From NCBI RefSeq assembly GCF_902706225.1, contig NZ_CACSKB010000024.1:1-60180 (forward strand): a stretch of DNA of 60,180 nt, read 5' to 3'. Shown in pieces: positions 46,374 to 55,951 of the stretch. Numbering within the stretch: position 1 is the first letter of the stretch; every line of letters begins with the position of its first letter. The DNA comes from Microbacterium sp. 18062. Lineage in GTDB: Bacteria; Actinomycetota; Actinomycetes; Actinomycetales; Microbacteriaceae. Below the pieces are notes generated by a model that saw nothing but the letters and a program-made list of their open reading frames with translations, ran no database searches and was not told the DNA's origin. Made by a program: the position numbers and the translations under genes.

Positions 46374-46709
46374 ATGGCGTCTCCCGGGCATGACGGGCAT
46401 CAGTGCGATGCGGCCGTCACCCGCGCCTTCTCGGTCCTCGGCAAGCGGTGGAACGGCATGATCGTCGCGGTGCTCGGGGACGGGCCGACCTCGTTCGTCG
46501 CCCTGCGACGCGCGGTCAGCGGCATCAGCGATGCCGTGCTCTCCGAGCGCCTCGCCGGACTCGTCGACATGGGCCTCATCGTCCGCGATGTCGACGCCGG
46601 GCCTCCCGTCTCGGTGCGATACCGGCTGACCGACGCCGGGGAGCGGCTCGTGCCGATTCTCGATCAGCTCGGCGCGTGGGCCGACGGCAACCTCGCCGCA
46701 TCCGGCTGA
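46374..46709 (+). CDS. HxlR family transcriptional regulator
   Basis: HxlR proteins are winged-helix dimers that often sense reactive species through an N-terminal Cys (here C11 in HQCDAAV). The domain signature is FSVLGKRWNGMIV, then GISDAVLSERLAGLVDMGLI and RYRLTDAGERL. 111 aa. It probably controls the divergent azoreductase gene and itself. Confidence 0.9.
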   Translation: MASPGHDGHQCDAAVTRAFSVLGKRWNGMIVAVLGDGPTSFVALRRAVSGISDAVLSERLAGLVDMGLIVRDVDAGPPVSVRYRLTDAGERLVPILDQLGAWADGNLAASG

Positions 46710-46711
46710 TG

Positions 46712-46757
46712 CGAGAGTCTCCGCTCGCGGTTCCTGAGCGAGGAGCGACGAGACGAA
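46712..46757. repeat. REP-like intergenic segment
   Basis: The words GCGAGAGTCTCCGCTCGCGG and CCTGAGCGAGGAGCGACGAG form imperfect inverted arms (GTCTC..GCTCGC / GAGCGA..GAGACG). It resembles the gyrB-gyrA repeat at 24043-24110. Confidence 0.4.
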
Positions 46758-46803
46758 GGCCAGCGACCGGGGTGTCGCCAACCCGCGCAGCGCCCTGCCG
46801 AGC

Positions 46804-46941
46804 TTACCGGTCGGGGTCGACGGTCTCCGGCTGGGCGGCCAGCGCCTGCTGCACGAGATGGGTGAGGTCGACGCTCACGATACGGGCCCGGCTGTTCGCG
46901 AGGGGCGGGTCGATGCCCGCCGGGCGTGTCTCGTCGTTCAC
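46804..46941 (-). CDS. Possible 45-aa protein coupled to the HAAS gene
   Basis: A GTG overlapping the preceding stop (GTGA) opens 45 codons encoding a soluble peptide with IVSVDLTHLVQQALAAQPET. The tight coupling argues for a real gene; the sequence is not recognised. Confidence 0.45.
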   Translation of the reverse strand: MNDETRPAGIDPPLANSRARIVSVDLTHLVQQALAAQPETVDPDR

Positions 46942-48017
46942 GGTGCCGCCTCGGGCTCGGTGACCGCGGCGGCACCGGGCGTCGGCACGGGCGTCGGGGT
47001 CGGGGTCGGCCCGGTCAGGAGTGCGACCGTGGGCGCCTGGACGAAGGGCGGCACCGGCTGCTCGGCGGAACCGGGCAACGGCTCGCCCCATCCGTCGTCC
47101 CACGAGCTCTCGAGCAGGGGGAACACGTTCCACGTCGGACGGGTGCCCGTGCCTGCCGACGGAGCGGTCACCGGCCCACCCCCGCCCGCGAAGTACAGGT
47201 CCCACTGCCAGGCCTGATCGATGCCCTCCGAGCCGACGGTCGTGACCGGACGGCCCTGATCGTCGAAGAGCTGCACCCCCGTGAGCGGGTTGCCCTCGGC
47301 ATCGTAGGGGAAGAGGTTGCGCACCCGCGTGCCGTCGAGCACGAGACCGGGCTGGCTGTCGTCGACGTAGACCGTGCTGCTCTGCGAGACCAGCCGCGGG
47401 AAGACGGTCGGCGCGCTGATCAGCATGACCACGGCCACCACGGCCGTGACCGCGTTCACGATCGTGCGCAGTGCGCGGGTCCATCGCGCGGGCAGCCAGC
47501 GCCCCCGTCCCCACTGCACGCTGAGCAGGACCGCCGCGCCGAGACCGATCCAGCTGAGCGCCGTGCTGCCCAGGCCGCCGGTCGCCGCGAAGGGCGTGGC
47601 GCCGAGGACGATCACCGCCGGGGTCAGCACCGTCACGTACAGCGCGGCGCCCCGGACGATCCACCACACGGGACGCAACGACACGAGCAGGTCGAGCGCC
47701 CATGCGCCCGCGGAATGCGTTCGGATGCGACCGGCCAGCGCGGCGCGATACCCCTCCGCTCGTTCCCGCAACGGCACCCGCGGCCCTGGCCCGTCGACCC
47801 GTTCCGGGAGGCCGGCGGCCTGGCGCAGCTCCGCGGCGTAGGCCGCCGCATCCGGAAGGGCGAAGGCGTCGCCGCTGTCGGCGGCCTGGTCCGAGAGGTC
47901 CGCCTCGAGTCCGTCGAGCAGATCGTCGACGTCGTCGGCGGGCAGGTCGTCGAGATGCGTGCGCACGGCCGTGGCGAATGCGGCGATCGCGGCGGGCGTG
48001 GTGAGGATGGCGTTCAT
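46938..48017 (-). CDS. HAAS-domain membrane protein
   Basis: The 359-aa protein begins with a cytosolic helical HAAS-type domain (THLDDLPADDVDDLLDGLEA). Helices follow (GAALYVTVLTPAVIVLGATP, WIGLGAAVLLSVQW, IVNAVTAVVAVVMLISAPTV) and a secreted C-terminal part rich in Pro/Thr at its end. HAAS proteins are usually co-encoded with PadR regulators, as here (4-bp overlap). They are thought to act as membrane partners of the regulated transport or envelope system; the activity is unknown. Confidence 0.8.
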   Translation of the reverse strand: MNAILTTPAAIAAFATAVRTHLDDLPADDVDDLLDGLEADLSDQAADSGDAFALPDAAAYAAELRQAAGLPERVDGPGPRVPLRERAEGYRAALAGRIRTHSAGAWALDLLVSLRPVWWIVRGAALYVTVLTPAVIVLGATPFAATGGLGSTALSWIGLGAAVLLSVQWGRGRWLPARWTRALRTIVNAVTAVVAVVMLISAPTVFPRLVSQSSTVYVDDSQPGLVLDGTRVRNLFPYDAEGNPLTGVQLFDDQGRPVTTVGSEGIDQAWQWDLYFAGGGGPVTAPSAGTGTRPTWNVFPLLESSWDDGWGEPLPGSAEQPVPPFVQAPTVALLTGPTPTPTPVPTPGAAAVTEPEAAP

Positions 48018-48370
48018 CGGCCTTCTCCGATCGTGCGCAGGGCGGGCTTTCTGTCGTCGTCGAGGAGGCGCGTCATCGCGGTCGAGAAGTCCGACCAGTC
48101 GCGACGCTGGGTCGCGAGGGTCTCGCGCCCCTGGGCGTTGATGGCGTAGTACTTGCGGTGCGGCCCGCCCTCGGACGGAACGACATAGCTCGACAGCGCC
48201 CCGGCGGTGTAGAGGCGCCGGAGCGTGCCGTAGACGGATGCGTCGCCGACCTCGCCGAGGCCTGCGTCCCGCAGCCGCCGGACGATGTCGTAGCCGTACG
48301 CGTCCTCGTGCTGCACGACGGCGAGCACCGCCGCATCCAGCACGCCTTTCAACAACTGGGTCGAGTCCAT
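48014..48370 (-). CDS. PadR family transcriptional regulator
   Basis: A 118-aa winged-helix repressor: DSTQLLKGVLDAAVLAVVQH, EDAYGYDIVRRLRDAGLGEV, SVYGTLRRLYTAGALSSYVV, and GPHRKYYAINAQGRETLATQ. It leads the HAAS operon and probably represses it through the inverted repeat at 48410-48433. Confidence 0.92.
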   Translation of the reverse strand: MDSTQLLKGVLDAAVLAVVQHEDAYGYDIVRRLRDAGLGEVGDASVYGTLRRLYTAGALSSYVVPSEGGPHRKYYAINAQGRETLATQRRDWSDFSTAMTRLLDDDRKPALRTIGEGR

Positions 48371-48409
48371 CGCGCCTCCCGTTCTCGCGCCGTTCCTATG
48401 TCTCGCACA

Positions 48410-48433
48410 GTACCACGCAGTGCACGGTAGTAC
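48410..48433. promoter_or_regulatory. Candidate PadR operator
   Basis: GTACCAC and GTAGTAC form an inverted repeat with one mismatch around 10 nt, 40 bp upstream of the padR start in the divergent gap. PadR sites are often of the form GTAC..GTAC. Confidence 0.5.
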
Positions 48434-48498
48434 GAGGAACGGATTACCGCGTGACCGCGCGTGTCGGAGGGACTCTGTTCTCCTGCGGGCGGCCGACC

Positions 48499-48504
48499 TA
48501 CACT
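48499..48504 (+). promoter_or_regulatory. Candidate -10 box (TACACT) for the GAF regulator gene
   Basis: TACACT lies 34 bp before the ATG, which has the SD GGAGGG. No firm -35 was found. Confidence 0.4.
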
Positions 48505-48537
48505 TGTCGCACCGCCGTCACCGCCGATCGGAGGGCC

Positions 48538-49863
48538 ATGTCCTCGTTGTGGTCGCCACCGGGAGGGTCCACCGACGCCTCCCGTCTGATCATCGAGCGT
48601 GCCCATGAGGAGTTCCTCCGCGGCAACGCCGCCGACGCCCGCCTCGACAACGTGCGCTCGTTCGTGCGGGAGAGCTGGGGGCGATCGCTCGACCACCTCG
48701 TCGGTGTCGAGGGCCTTCCGCCGCTCGACCTGTCGGACGAGCAGCTGCAGGCGCAGCGACGGGACCATCCGCTCGCCGGGGTGATCGAGATGATCCGGCA
48801 GCTTCTGATCCCGGGAGACCCCGAGAGCTCGGGCGTCGCAGTGGCGATCGGCGATGCCGCGGGCCGACTGCTCTGGGTCGAGGGCGATCACCGTGTGCGC
48901 ACGCTCACCGGTGCCATGGGGTTCGTGCCGGGCGCGAACTGGTCGGAGGACGCCGTCGGCACCGCGGCGCCGGGAACGGCGCTGGCCCTCGACCGGTCGG
49001 TGCAGATCCGCGGGGCGGAGCACTTCAACCGGCTCGTCCAGCCGTGGTCGTGCACCGCGGCTCCCGTGCACGATCCGCAGACCAGACGCGTGCTCGGGGT
49101 GATCGACGTCACCGGGGGCGAGCAGGTCGTCACCCCCCAGGCGCAGCTGCTGGTCGACGCGACCGCCCGTGCCGTCGAGGGCGAGCTGCTGCTCGCGCGG
49201 CTGCGAGCGCAGGAGAACGCGCCGGCGCGGACGGGCCGCACGCCCCGCAGGCGGCCCGCACCGAACGCGCGTGCCCTCCTCCGGGTGCTCGGCCGAGACC
49301 GCGCGCTGCTTGAGGTCGCGGGAGACGGACGGGAGACGGCGACGGAGCTCACCGCGCGGCATGCCGAGCTCATGCTCATCCTGAGCACGCATCGTCAGGG
49401 GCTCTCCGCAGAGCGTCTCGGCGAGCTGCTCTACGGCGATCCCGACGCGGCGGCGACGGTGCGCGCCGAGATCGTGCGGCTGCGGCGGGTGCTCGAGCGG
49501 GCGGCACCGTTCGTCGGGTTCGAGTCGCGGCCCTATCGGCTGACGGGCGAGCTCGAGACCGACGCCCACCAGGTGCTGTCGCTGCTCGATCGCGGGGCGC
49601 ACCGGGTAGCGCTCGCGGCGTACCGCGGCCAGGTGCTGCCGGACTCCCCGGCGCCCGGCGTCGAAGAGGTGCGGGACTCGGTGCAGCGGGTGCTCCGCGA
49701 GGCGCTCCTGGCCGAGGCGAGCGTCGACGTGCTGCTCGCGTACGCGGAGACGGATGCGGGCGCCGACGACGTCGAGCTGCTGCGGCTGTGTCTCGGGATG
49801 CTGCCGCCCCGATCGCCGAAGCGCGCCGGGCTCGTGGCGCGGCTCGAGCGCCTCGGATCCTGA
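48538..49863 (+). CDS. GAF-domain transcriptional regulator (AcoR-like sensor part)
   Basis: The N-terminal region resembles the sensor part of AcoR-type activators: FVRESWGRSLDHLVGVEGLP and a GAF domain (~95-215) with GANWSEDAVGTAAPGTALAL and QPWSCTAAPVHDPQTRRVLG. There is no sigma-54 AAA+ domain; the C-terminal half has ELMLILSTHRQGLSAERLGE followed by a winged-helix and BTAD-like region. Such regulators in actinobacteria sit beside acetaldehyde dehydrogenase and DUF779 genes and probably activate them. 441 aa; the longer upstream frame is ignored because ATG 48538 has a strong SD. Confidence 0.82.
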   Translation: MSSLWSPPGGSTDASRLIIERAHEEFLRGNAADARLDNVRSFVRESWGRSLDHLVGVEGLPPLDLSDEQLQAQRRDHPLAGVIEMIRQLLIPGDPESSGVAVAIGDAAGRLLWVEGDHRVRTLTGAMGFVPGANWSEDAVGTAAPGTALALDRSVQIRGAEHFNRLVQPWSCTAAPVHDPQTRRVLGVIDVTGGEQVVTPQAQLLVDATARAVEGELLLARLRAQENAPARTGRTPRRRPAPNARALLRVLGRDRALLEVAGDGRETATELTARHAELMLILSTHRQGLSAERLGELLYGDPDAAATVRAEIVRLRRVLERAAPFVGFESRPYRLTGELETDAHQVLSLLDRGAHRVALAAYRGQVLPDSPAPGVEEVRDSVQRVLREALLAEASVDVLLAYAETDAGADDVELLRLCLGMLPPRSPKRAGLVARLERLGS

Positions 49864-49941
49864 CGCGCTCCCCGCTCGCCCCCGTCGGGCCGCCCCCGCC
49901 TCCACCCCGGCAGGGCGCGGTGCGGACGTGGGATGCGGGGA

Positions 49942-49965
49942 GCGCAACCGGATGCAACGTTGCGC
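49942..49965. promoter_or_regulatory. Nested palindromes upstream of the aldehyde dehydrogenase gene
   Basis: GCGCAAC/GTTGCGC form an inverted repeat, and GCAACGTTGC (49954-49963) is a perfect 10-bp palindrome within it. They lie 67-90 bp upstream of the dehydrogenase start and are good operator candidates for the GAF regulator. Confidence 0.55.
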
Positions 49966-50031
49966 GACATAGCGTGACCGCATCCGGGTGGCGCGGTTGT
50001 CGCCCACTCATGCACAGTCGAAGGAGACAAC

Positions 50032-51579
<1,548 letters not shown>

Positions 51580-51613
51580 TCCGAAGTTCCGCGGCATCCG
51601 CATATCCGCCCTC

Positions 51614-51667
51614 CGTGTCTCACTTGTTCAGGTGTTCTGGGCTCAGATCCTGAACAAGCGAGACGCG
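51614..51667. repeat. Long inverted repeat between aldehyde dehydrogenase and DUF779 genes
   Basis: CGTGTCTCACTTGTTCAGG and CCTGAACAAGCGAGACGCG are 19-nt arms with two non-Watson-Crick positions and a 16-nt loop. Its arms differ from elements A-C, although the CAGG core is similar. It may be an attenuator or a mobile palindromic element. Confidence 0.8.
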
Positions 51668-51701
51668 GAGCTCGGGTCATCGAGTGACGAGGAGGTCACG
51701 G

Positions 51702-52097
51702 ATGGTGAGCATCGGCACCCACCAGCGCGTCGCGGTCACCGAGGCCGCGGGCGAGCTGCTCCGCGCCCTGACGGCGCAGTACGGCCCGCTCATGTTCCAT
51801 CAGTCGGGCGGATGCTGCGACGGCTCCGCACCCATGTGCTACCCGGTCGGCATGTTCCTCACCGGCCCGAGCGACGTGAAGCTCGGCGACCTCGAGGTGC
51901 GCGGGCTCGATCCGATCGAGGTCTTCATCTCGTCGGCGCAGTTCGAGTACTGGAAGTACACGCACCTCACGATCGACGTCGTCCCGGGCCGCGGCGCCGG
52001 CTTCAGCGTGGAGGGTCCGACCGGCAACCGGTTCATCATCCGGTCCCGGATGCTGAACGACGCCGAGTTGGAGTACTTCGGGCTGGGCGGCGGATAG
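51702..52097 (+). CDS. DUF779 domain protein
   Basis: A 131-aa protein of the DUF779 family, co-occurring with acetaldehyde dehydrogenases. It has cysteine-containing FHQSGGCCDGSAPMCYPVGM, a possible metal or redox site, and SSAQFEYWKYTHLTIDVVPG and NRFIIRSRMLNDAE. ATG 51702 has the strong SD GAGGAGGT. The function is unknown. Confidence 0.88.
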   Translation: MVSIGTHQRVAVTEAAGELLRALTAQYGPLMFHQSGGCCDGSAPMCYPVGMFLTGPSDVKLGDLEVRGLDPIEVFISSAQFEYWKYTHLTIDVVPGRGAGFSVEGPTGNRFIIRSRMLNDAELEYFGLGGG

Positions 52098-52211
52098 GGT
52101 CGAAGCATCCATTCGACTCGGAGGGGCACGGATGCCGGACCGTCAGGTTCCGCGCCCCTCGTCTCGGAGCTGTGCTTCTCGCTCAGAGGCCGAAGGGCGG
52201 GGAGCTCTGCG

Positions 52212-52652
52212 TCAGGAGCAGAGGTCGTTGAGCTCCTGTCCGGCCTCCTGCAGCTTGGTGCCGCTCTCGCCGAGGGTCGTGGAGATCTCCTCCAGCTTGT
52301 CGGTGTCGGTGCCCGCGGCGGCGAGCTCATCGATGGAGTCGCCGATGACCGTGATCTCCTCGGAGACGGTCGTGAGGACGGCGCTCACGTCCGCGTTCGA
52401 GATCTCGCTGATCGCCTCGTCGAGGCTCGCCGAGAGAGTGGCCATGGTGTCGGATGCGGCGGAGTAGTCCCCGCTGCCGAGGCCGCTGAGCGACTCGTTC
52501 AGCTCGGTCTGGACGGAGGCCATCTTCTCGTTCGCGATGTCGCACGCCTCGGCGACCGTCTGCGAGTCCCCGCCGCCGGATGCGCCGCCGGAGCAGCCTG
52601 CGAGGGCGAGGAGGGCGATGGCGGACAGGGCGAGGGGGGCGAGCTTGCGCAT
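52212..52652 (-). CDS. Small lipoprotein with helical domain
   Basis: A signal peptide with lipobox LAGC (C20) is followed by a Gly/Ser linker and a helical, Ser/Glu/Asp-rich domain (VAEACDIANEKMASVQTELN, LEEISTTLGESGTKLQEAGQ) with Cys near both ends. No family recognised. 146 aa. A hairpin and the 16-bp palindrome ATGAGAGTGTTCTCAT lie upstream. Confidence 0.8.
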   Translation of the reverse strand: MRKLAPLALSAIALLALAGCSGGASGGGDSQTVAEACDIANEKMASVQTELNESLSGLGSGDYSAASDTMATLSASLDEAISEISNADVSAVLTTVSEEITVIGDSIDELAAAGTDTDKLEEISTTLGESGTKLQEAGQELNDLCS

Positions 52653-52673
52653 GGTGGATCCTTCGGGTGCTGT

Positions 52674-52700
52674 GAGCGGGGCGCGGAGCACGCCCCGCTC
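52674..52700 (-). terminator. Hairpin terminator downstream of the 380-aa gene
   Basis: GAGCGGGGCG and CGCCCCGCTC are perfect 10-bp arms with a 7-nt loop, between the 380-aa gene and the lipoprotein gene (both leftward). Confidence 0.6.
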
Positions 52701-52735
52701 CACGCTAGGCGGGCCGGCTCTCCGGCGCCCTCGAC

Positions 52736-52751
52736 ATGAGAGTGTTCTCAT
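52736..52751. promoter_or_regulatory. 16-bp palindrome ATGAGAGTGTTCTCAT
   Basis: ATGAGA and TCTCAT are perfect arms in a 16-bp site, 84 bp upstream of the lipoprotein start. The same arms recur at 57788-57803. Confidence 0.55.
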
Positions 52752-52786
52752 CGCGCTCGCCCGCGTGACGGGCCCATACGCGGAGA

Positions 52787-53929
52787 TCAGCGGAACAGGA
52801 GCAGACCGAACACTCCGGACTGCATCGCCAACCAGATCAGCATGAACACGCCGACGACCACGATCGTCACCCAGGGGACCTTCCGCTTCAGCCGCCGGCC
52901 GCCCGGCGCAACCCCCGGCGGAGGACGCAGCGCGCCGGCGGGCGGAGCGAAGGGGATGGCGACGCTCGCGGCATCCAGCGCACCTGGAACGGCCTCGCCG
53001 GGCCCGCCCAGGGCGACCGTCTCCGTCAGCCGGTCGTCGCGCCACCGCGCCCACTGCGCGAGCTTGTCGAGCAGCGCGCCCACGACCGAGAAGAGCCAGG
53101 CCCACGTCGCCGGGTCGAGGGTGGAGAAGTCGCGCTTGGCGTACAGGAAGAGCCAGTCGTCGACGATCTCGACGTCGAGCGCGGCCGCATTGTCGATGAA
53201 CCGGGCCATGATGTCGGGCGTGAACAGGTACAGCGCGTCGCGTTCGTAGCCTCGCGGGCACGACAGCGTGAAGTACCGGTCGAAGTCGCCCTCGAGGCTC
53301 AGCCGCTGGTCGGCGTCGAAGCTCGCCGGCAGGTTGGACGCCCCGAACAGCCCGTTGTTCCCGAGGGCGTCGAGCACGATATGCGGCAGCGGAACGTCGA
53401 GCTTGATCGCCACGTAACCCCACCGGTGGGTCGTCTGGTTCTTGCCCGAGCCGGTCGTGTACCTGTAGTTCGCGAACTCGACGAAGCGCGGGAGGTCGCC
53501 ACGGACGGCGTCTTTCGACACTCGGCTCGAGCCGCGGTGGAAGATCATCCCGGGAAGGCCGGGGTCGGCGATCTTGCCGACATAGGTCATGCCGTTCGCC
53601 TGGGCGAACATCGCCAGGCGGTAGGCGCGCTCCCCGAAGCCCGTGAAGGCGCGGATCCCGAAGAACACGCCGATGGCGACGACGGCGACGAAGACGAGCA
53701 GAGGGATCAGGGCGAACAGCGACACACCCCGGGTGCCCACGCTCGCGAGGAGCGAGAAGAGCACCCCGAAGATGACGGGGACCAGCATCCCTGCGACGAC
53801 GACGATGGCGATCACCCCTGCGACGACCGGGCCGGCGCCCGGCCCCGGCTGGGAGCGCGAGAACGCACGCACGGCCGCGCGATCGACCGGCATGGTCAGG
53901 GGTCTCGGGTCGAAGGATGCGGTGCTCAT
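52787..53929 (-). CDS. Uncharacterised membrane protein (380 aa)
   Basis: Two helices lie near the N-terminus (VVAGVIAIVVVAGMLVPVIF, LFALIPLLVFVAVVAIGVFF) and one at the C-terminus (VPWVTIVVVGVFMLIWLAM). Between them is a cytosolic domain with MFAQANGMTYVGKIADPGLP, FEFANYRYTTGSGKNQTTHR and LYLFTPDIMARFIDNAAALD. Proteins of this kind are frequent in Microbacteriaceae but have no known function. Start ATG 53929 overlaps the upstream stop (ATGA). Confidence 0.75.
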   Translation of the reverse strand: MSTASFDPRPLTMPVDRAAVRAFSRSQPGPGAGPVVAGVIAIVVVAGMLVPVIFGVLFSLLASVGTRGVSLFALIPLLVFVAVVAIGVFFGIRAFTGFGERAYRLAMFAQANGMTYVGKIADPGLPGMIFHRGSSRVSKDAVRGDLPRFVEFANYRYTTGSGKNQTTHRWGYVAIKLDVPLPHIVLDALGNNGLFGASNLPASFDADQRLSLEGDFDRYFTLSCPRGYERDALYLFTPDIMARFIDNAAALDVEIVDDWLFLYAKRDFSTLDPATWAWLFSVVGALLDKLAQWARWRDDRLTETVALGGPGEAVPGALDAASVAIPFAPPAGALRPPPGVAPGGRRLKRKVPWVTIVVVGVFMLIWLAMQSGVFGLLLFR

Positions 53930-54921
53930 CGGTTGACCACGTCGGCGTCCCACTGGAGCGAGGCATCGGCCTCGATCGGCAGCGCCTCCACGCCGGGCTC
54001 GGCGCAGAGCGCCGCGACCAGGTCGGCGGAGCCGGCGACGATCGTGGAGTCCCAGTCCACCTCCGACACCAGCACCCAGGCGCGGTCGGCGGGCCAGATG
54101 AGGCTCGGCGAATGCGCGGAGGGCGGGAAGCCGTGCTCCTCGGCCTCGCGGTCGCGCCAGGGCACCCGTTCGACCCACCCGGGCGTCGCGAACTCGGCGA
54201 TCCCGCCGCGGAACACGACGTACTCTCGGCCGGGGAGCACCATCCGCCCGCCCGCCGAGATCTCGTCGGAGAGGATCCCAGGCTGCCAGCGGGGCTTGCG
54301 GAAGGCGTCGTTCAGCGGATCGCGGATGCTGCGGGCGAGCAGTTCCCCGTGGCGGTCGGGGTCGGGAGCGTCGTCGGCGGCGGTGAGGGTGAGGAATGTG
54401 CGGGACGGCGTGACGCCCAGGTGTCCCACGAGATCGCCCCAGCCCTCCCAGAGGGCGACGAGGCCGTCGTCCGGGGTCGTGGTGTGCGCGGCCAGGGCCC
54501 TCGTGAGCGCCGACAGCGCATCGGAGTCGAGCTCTCCCGTCACCGGGGCGCCGTACCGCCAGCCGGCGGCATCCCGAGGGCCGTCCTCGTTCTCGACGAC
54601 GACGCCCGGCGCGACCAGCCGGTGCCACTGCGCGCCGGGGTGGAAGGTCGTGCCGAGCGCGTCCGCCGTCGCCGCCCAGCCGACCTGCTCGACGTCGATC
54701 TCGGGGGCGTCCCGCTGGAAGGCGTCCCATTCGCGGCGGTGGGCCCCGTAGGGGAGCGGCGGCCAGGGGCGCCCGACCGGGCGGTCGCGGGTCGCCGGGT
54801 GGAAGAGGCGCGCGTAAGCGGGGAAGCCGCGCGGCACCGCGTCGTGCATCGTGCCCCGCCACGGCTCGTCGAGGCGCTCACGCAGCCACGCACCGGTCTG
54901 CACGTCGTCGGTCCACTCCAT
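53926..54921 (-). CDS. Uncharacterised conserved protein (331 aa)
   Basis: No domain is recognised. The soluble protein contains GAWLRERLDEPWRGTMHDAV, PRGFPAYARLFHPATRDRPV and GRMVLPGREYVVFRGGIAEF, and is Trp-rich with many acidic residues. Its stop overlaps the 380-aa gene, so the two form an operon. It is divergent from the cupin gene. Confidence 0.75.
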   Translation of the reverse strand: MEWTDDVQTGAWLRERLDEPWRGTMHDAVPRGFPAYARLFHPATRDRPVGRPWPPLPYGAHRREWDAFQRDAPEIDVEQVGWAATADALGTTFHPGAQWHRLVAPGVVVENEDGPRDAAGWRYGAPVTGELDSDALSALTRALAAHTTTPDDGLVALWEGWGDLVGHLGVTPSRTFLTLTAADDAPDPDRHGELLARSIRDPLNDAFRKPRWQPGILSDEISAGGRMVLPGREYVVFRGGIAEFATPGWVERVPWRDREAEEHGFPPSAHSPSLIWPADRAWVLVSEVDWDSTIVAGSADLVAALCAEPGVEALPIEADASLQWDADVVNR

Positions 54922-54956
54922 GCCGCCACGCTACCCGGGGTCGGACGGCGCGCCCC

Positions 54957-54962
54957 TAGGCT
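54957..54962 (+). promoter_or_regulatory. -10 box (TAGGCT), leaderless layout, cupin gene
   Basis: TAGGCT is 6 bp before ATG 54969. No SD is present. Confidence 0.6.
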
Positions 54963-54968
54963 GTGCAC

Positions 54969-55406
54969 ATGCAGCGCCCCGAGAACCGGCCGAGCACCGC
55001 CGAACGCCTGGATCTCGGGCCGCATCCGGAAGGCGGATGGTTCCGCCGCACCTGGGCGGGCGGGCATCCGGTCGACACCGCCGCGGGGACTCGTCCGGCG
55101 GCGACGTGCATCCACTATCTGCTCGTCCCCGGCGAGAGCAGTGCCTGGCACGTCGTGACGAGCGACGAGATCTGGCTCTGGCACGGGCCCGGGGTGCTGG
55201 AGTTGTCGTTCGGGGGCAGCGGCGATCGCCCCGGCGAGGTGCGGACGGTGTTGCTCGGCCCCGATCTCGCCGCAGGTCAGCGTCCGCAGTGGGTCGTGCC
55301 GGCGGGCGTCTGGCAGGCCGCGCGCCTCGCGGGCGACGACGAGGTGCTGGTCAGCTGCGTCGTGTCGCCCGGGTTCAGCTTCGACGACTGGCGCCTCGCG
55401 GAGTGA
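54969..55406 (+). CDS. Cupin domain protein (DUF985)
   Basis: A single-domain cupin. It begins with TAERLDLGPHPEGGWFRRTW, typical of DUF985, and has IHYLLVPGESSAWHVVTSDE (cupin motif 1) and VPAGVWQAARLAGDDEVLVS (motif 2). The 145-aa protein is cytosolic. Family members are putative sugar epimerase-like or regulatory cupins; substrate unknown. Confidence 0.85.
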   Translation: MQRPENRPSTAERLDLGPHPEGGWFRRTWAGGHPVDTAAGTRPAATCIHYLLVPGESSAWHVVTSDEIWLWHGPGVLELSFGGSGDRPGEVRTVLLGPDLAAGQRPQWVVPAGVWQAARLAGDDEVLVSCVVSPGFSFDDWRLAE

Positions 55407-55444
55407 GCTGCGGCTGTGCGGATGCAGGCACGCAGCGCATCGGC

Positions 55445-55450
55445 TAGACT
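55445..55450 (+). promoter_or_regulatory. Candidate -10 box (TAGACT) of the rpsF operon
   Basis: TAGACT lies about 113 bp upstream of rpsF, leaving a leader of about 105 nt that carries the hairpin at 55515-55535. Confidence 0.5.
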
Positions 55451-55514
55451 GTGCAGGTTGTCTGGCCGCGGCTCTGCCCGCATCAGCCCGGAGAACGTGC
55501 ATTACACCCTCCTG

Positions 55515-55538
55515 CTGCCGGGAAGTGCCCGGTAGCCG
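55515..55538 (+). promoter_or_regulatory. Candidate S6:S18 leader hairpin
   Basis: CTGCCGGG and CCCGGTAG pair over 8 bp (one G-U) around AAGTG, followed by CCG, shortly before the rpsF SD (AAGGAGG). Known rpsF leaders bind the S6:S18 complex through a CCG-containing hairpin; the match here is by feature, not by alignment. Confidence 0.4.
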
Positions 55539-55562
55539 TTCTAGTCCGAAGGAGGTGGGTTA

Positions 55563-55946
55563 GTGACGCACTCGCACCAGTACGAGCTCATGGTCATCCT
55601 CGACCCCGAGATCGACGAACGCCAGGTCTCCCCGAACCTCGACAAGTTCCTGAAGGTCATCACGAATGATGGTGGCTCGATCGACGGTGTCGACGTCTGG
55701 GGCCGTCGCCGGTTCGCTTACGAGATCCAGAAGAAGACCGAGGGCATCTACGCCGTCGTCAACTTCACCGCCACGAGCGAGGCCACACAGGAGCTCGACC
55801 GTCAGCTGAAGCTCAGCGAGCTGATTCTGCGCACGAAGGTCCTTCGCGCAGAAGAGGCCATCGCTCAGGTCGCCGCCGAGGCCAAGCGCTCGGAGGAGAA
55901 GGCCGCACGCAAGGCCGCTGCTCCCGCGAAGGCTGCAAAGGCGTAA
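55563..55946 (+). CDS. rpsF: 30S ribosomal protein bS6
   Basis: bS6 binds 16S rRNA with bS18. The 127-aa product starts with [20 protein letters not shown], contains [20 protein letters not shown], and ends in an Ala/Lys-rich tail. GTG start with a strong SD (AAGGAGG). It heads rpsF-ssb-rpsR-rplI. Confidence 0.97.
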   Translation: MTHSHQYELMVILDPEIDERQVSPNLDKFLKVITNDGGSIDGVDVWGRRRFAYEIQKKTEGIYAVVNFTATSEATQELDRQLKLSELILRTKVLRAEEAIAQVAAEAKRSEEKAARKAAAPAKAAKA

Positions 55947-55951
55947 GGCTC

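Noticed and set aside
48238..48537. 100-residue N-terminal extension of the GAF regulator
   Set aside because: It overlaps padR in antisense and lacks homology; ATG 48538 has an SD.
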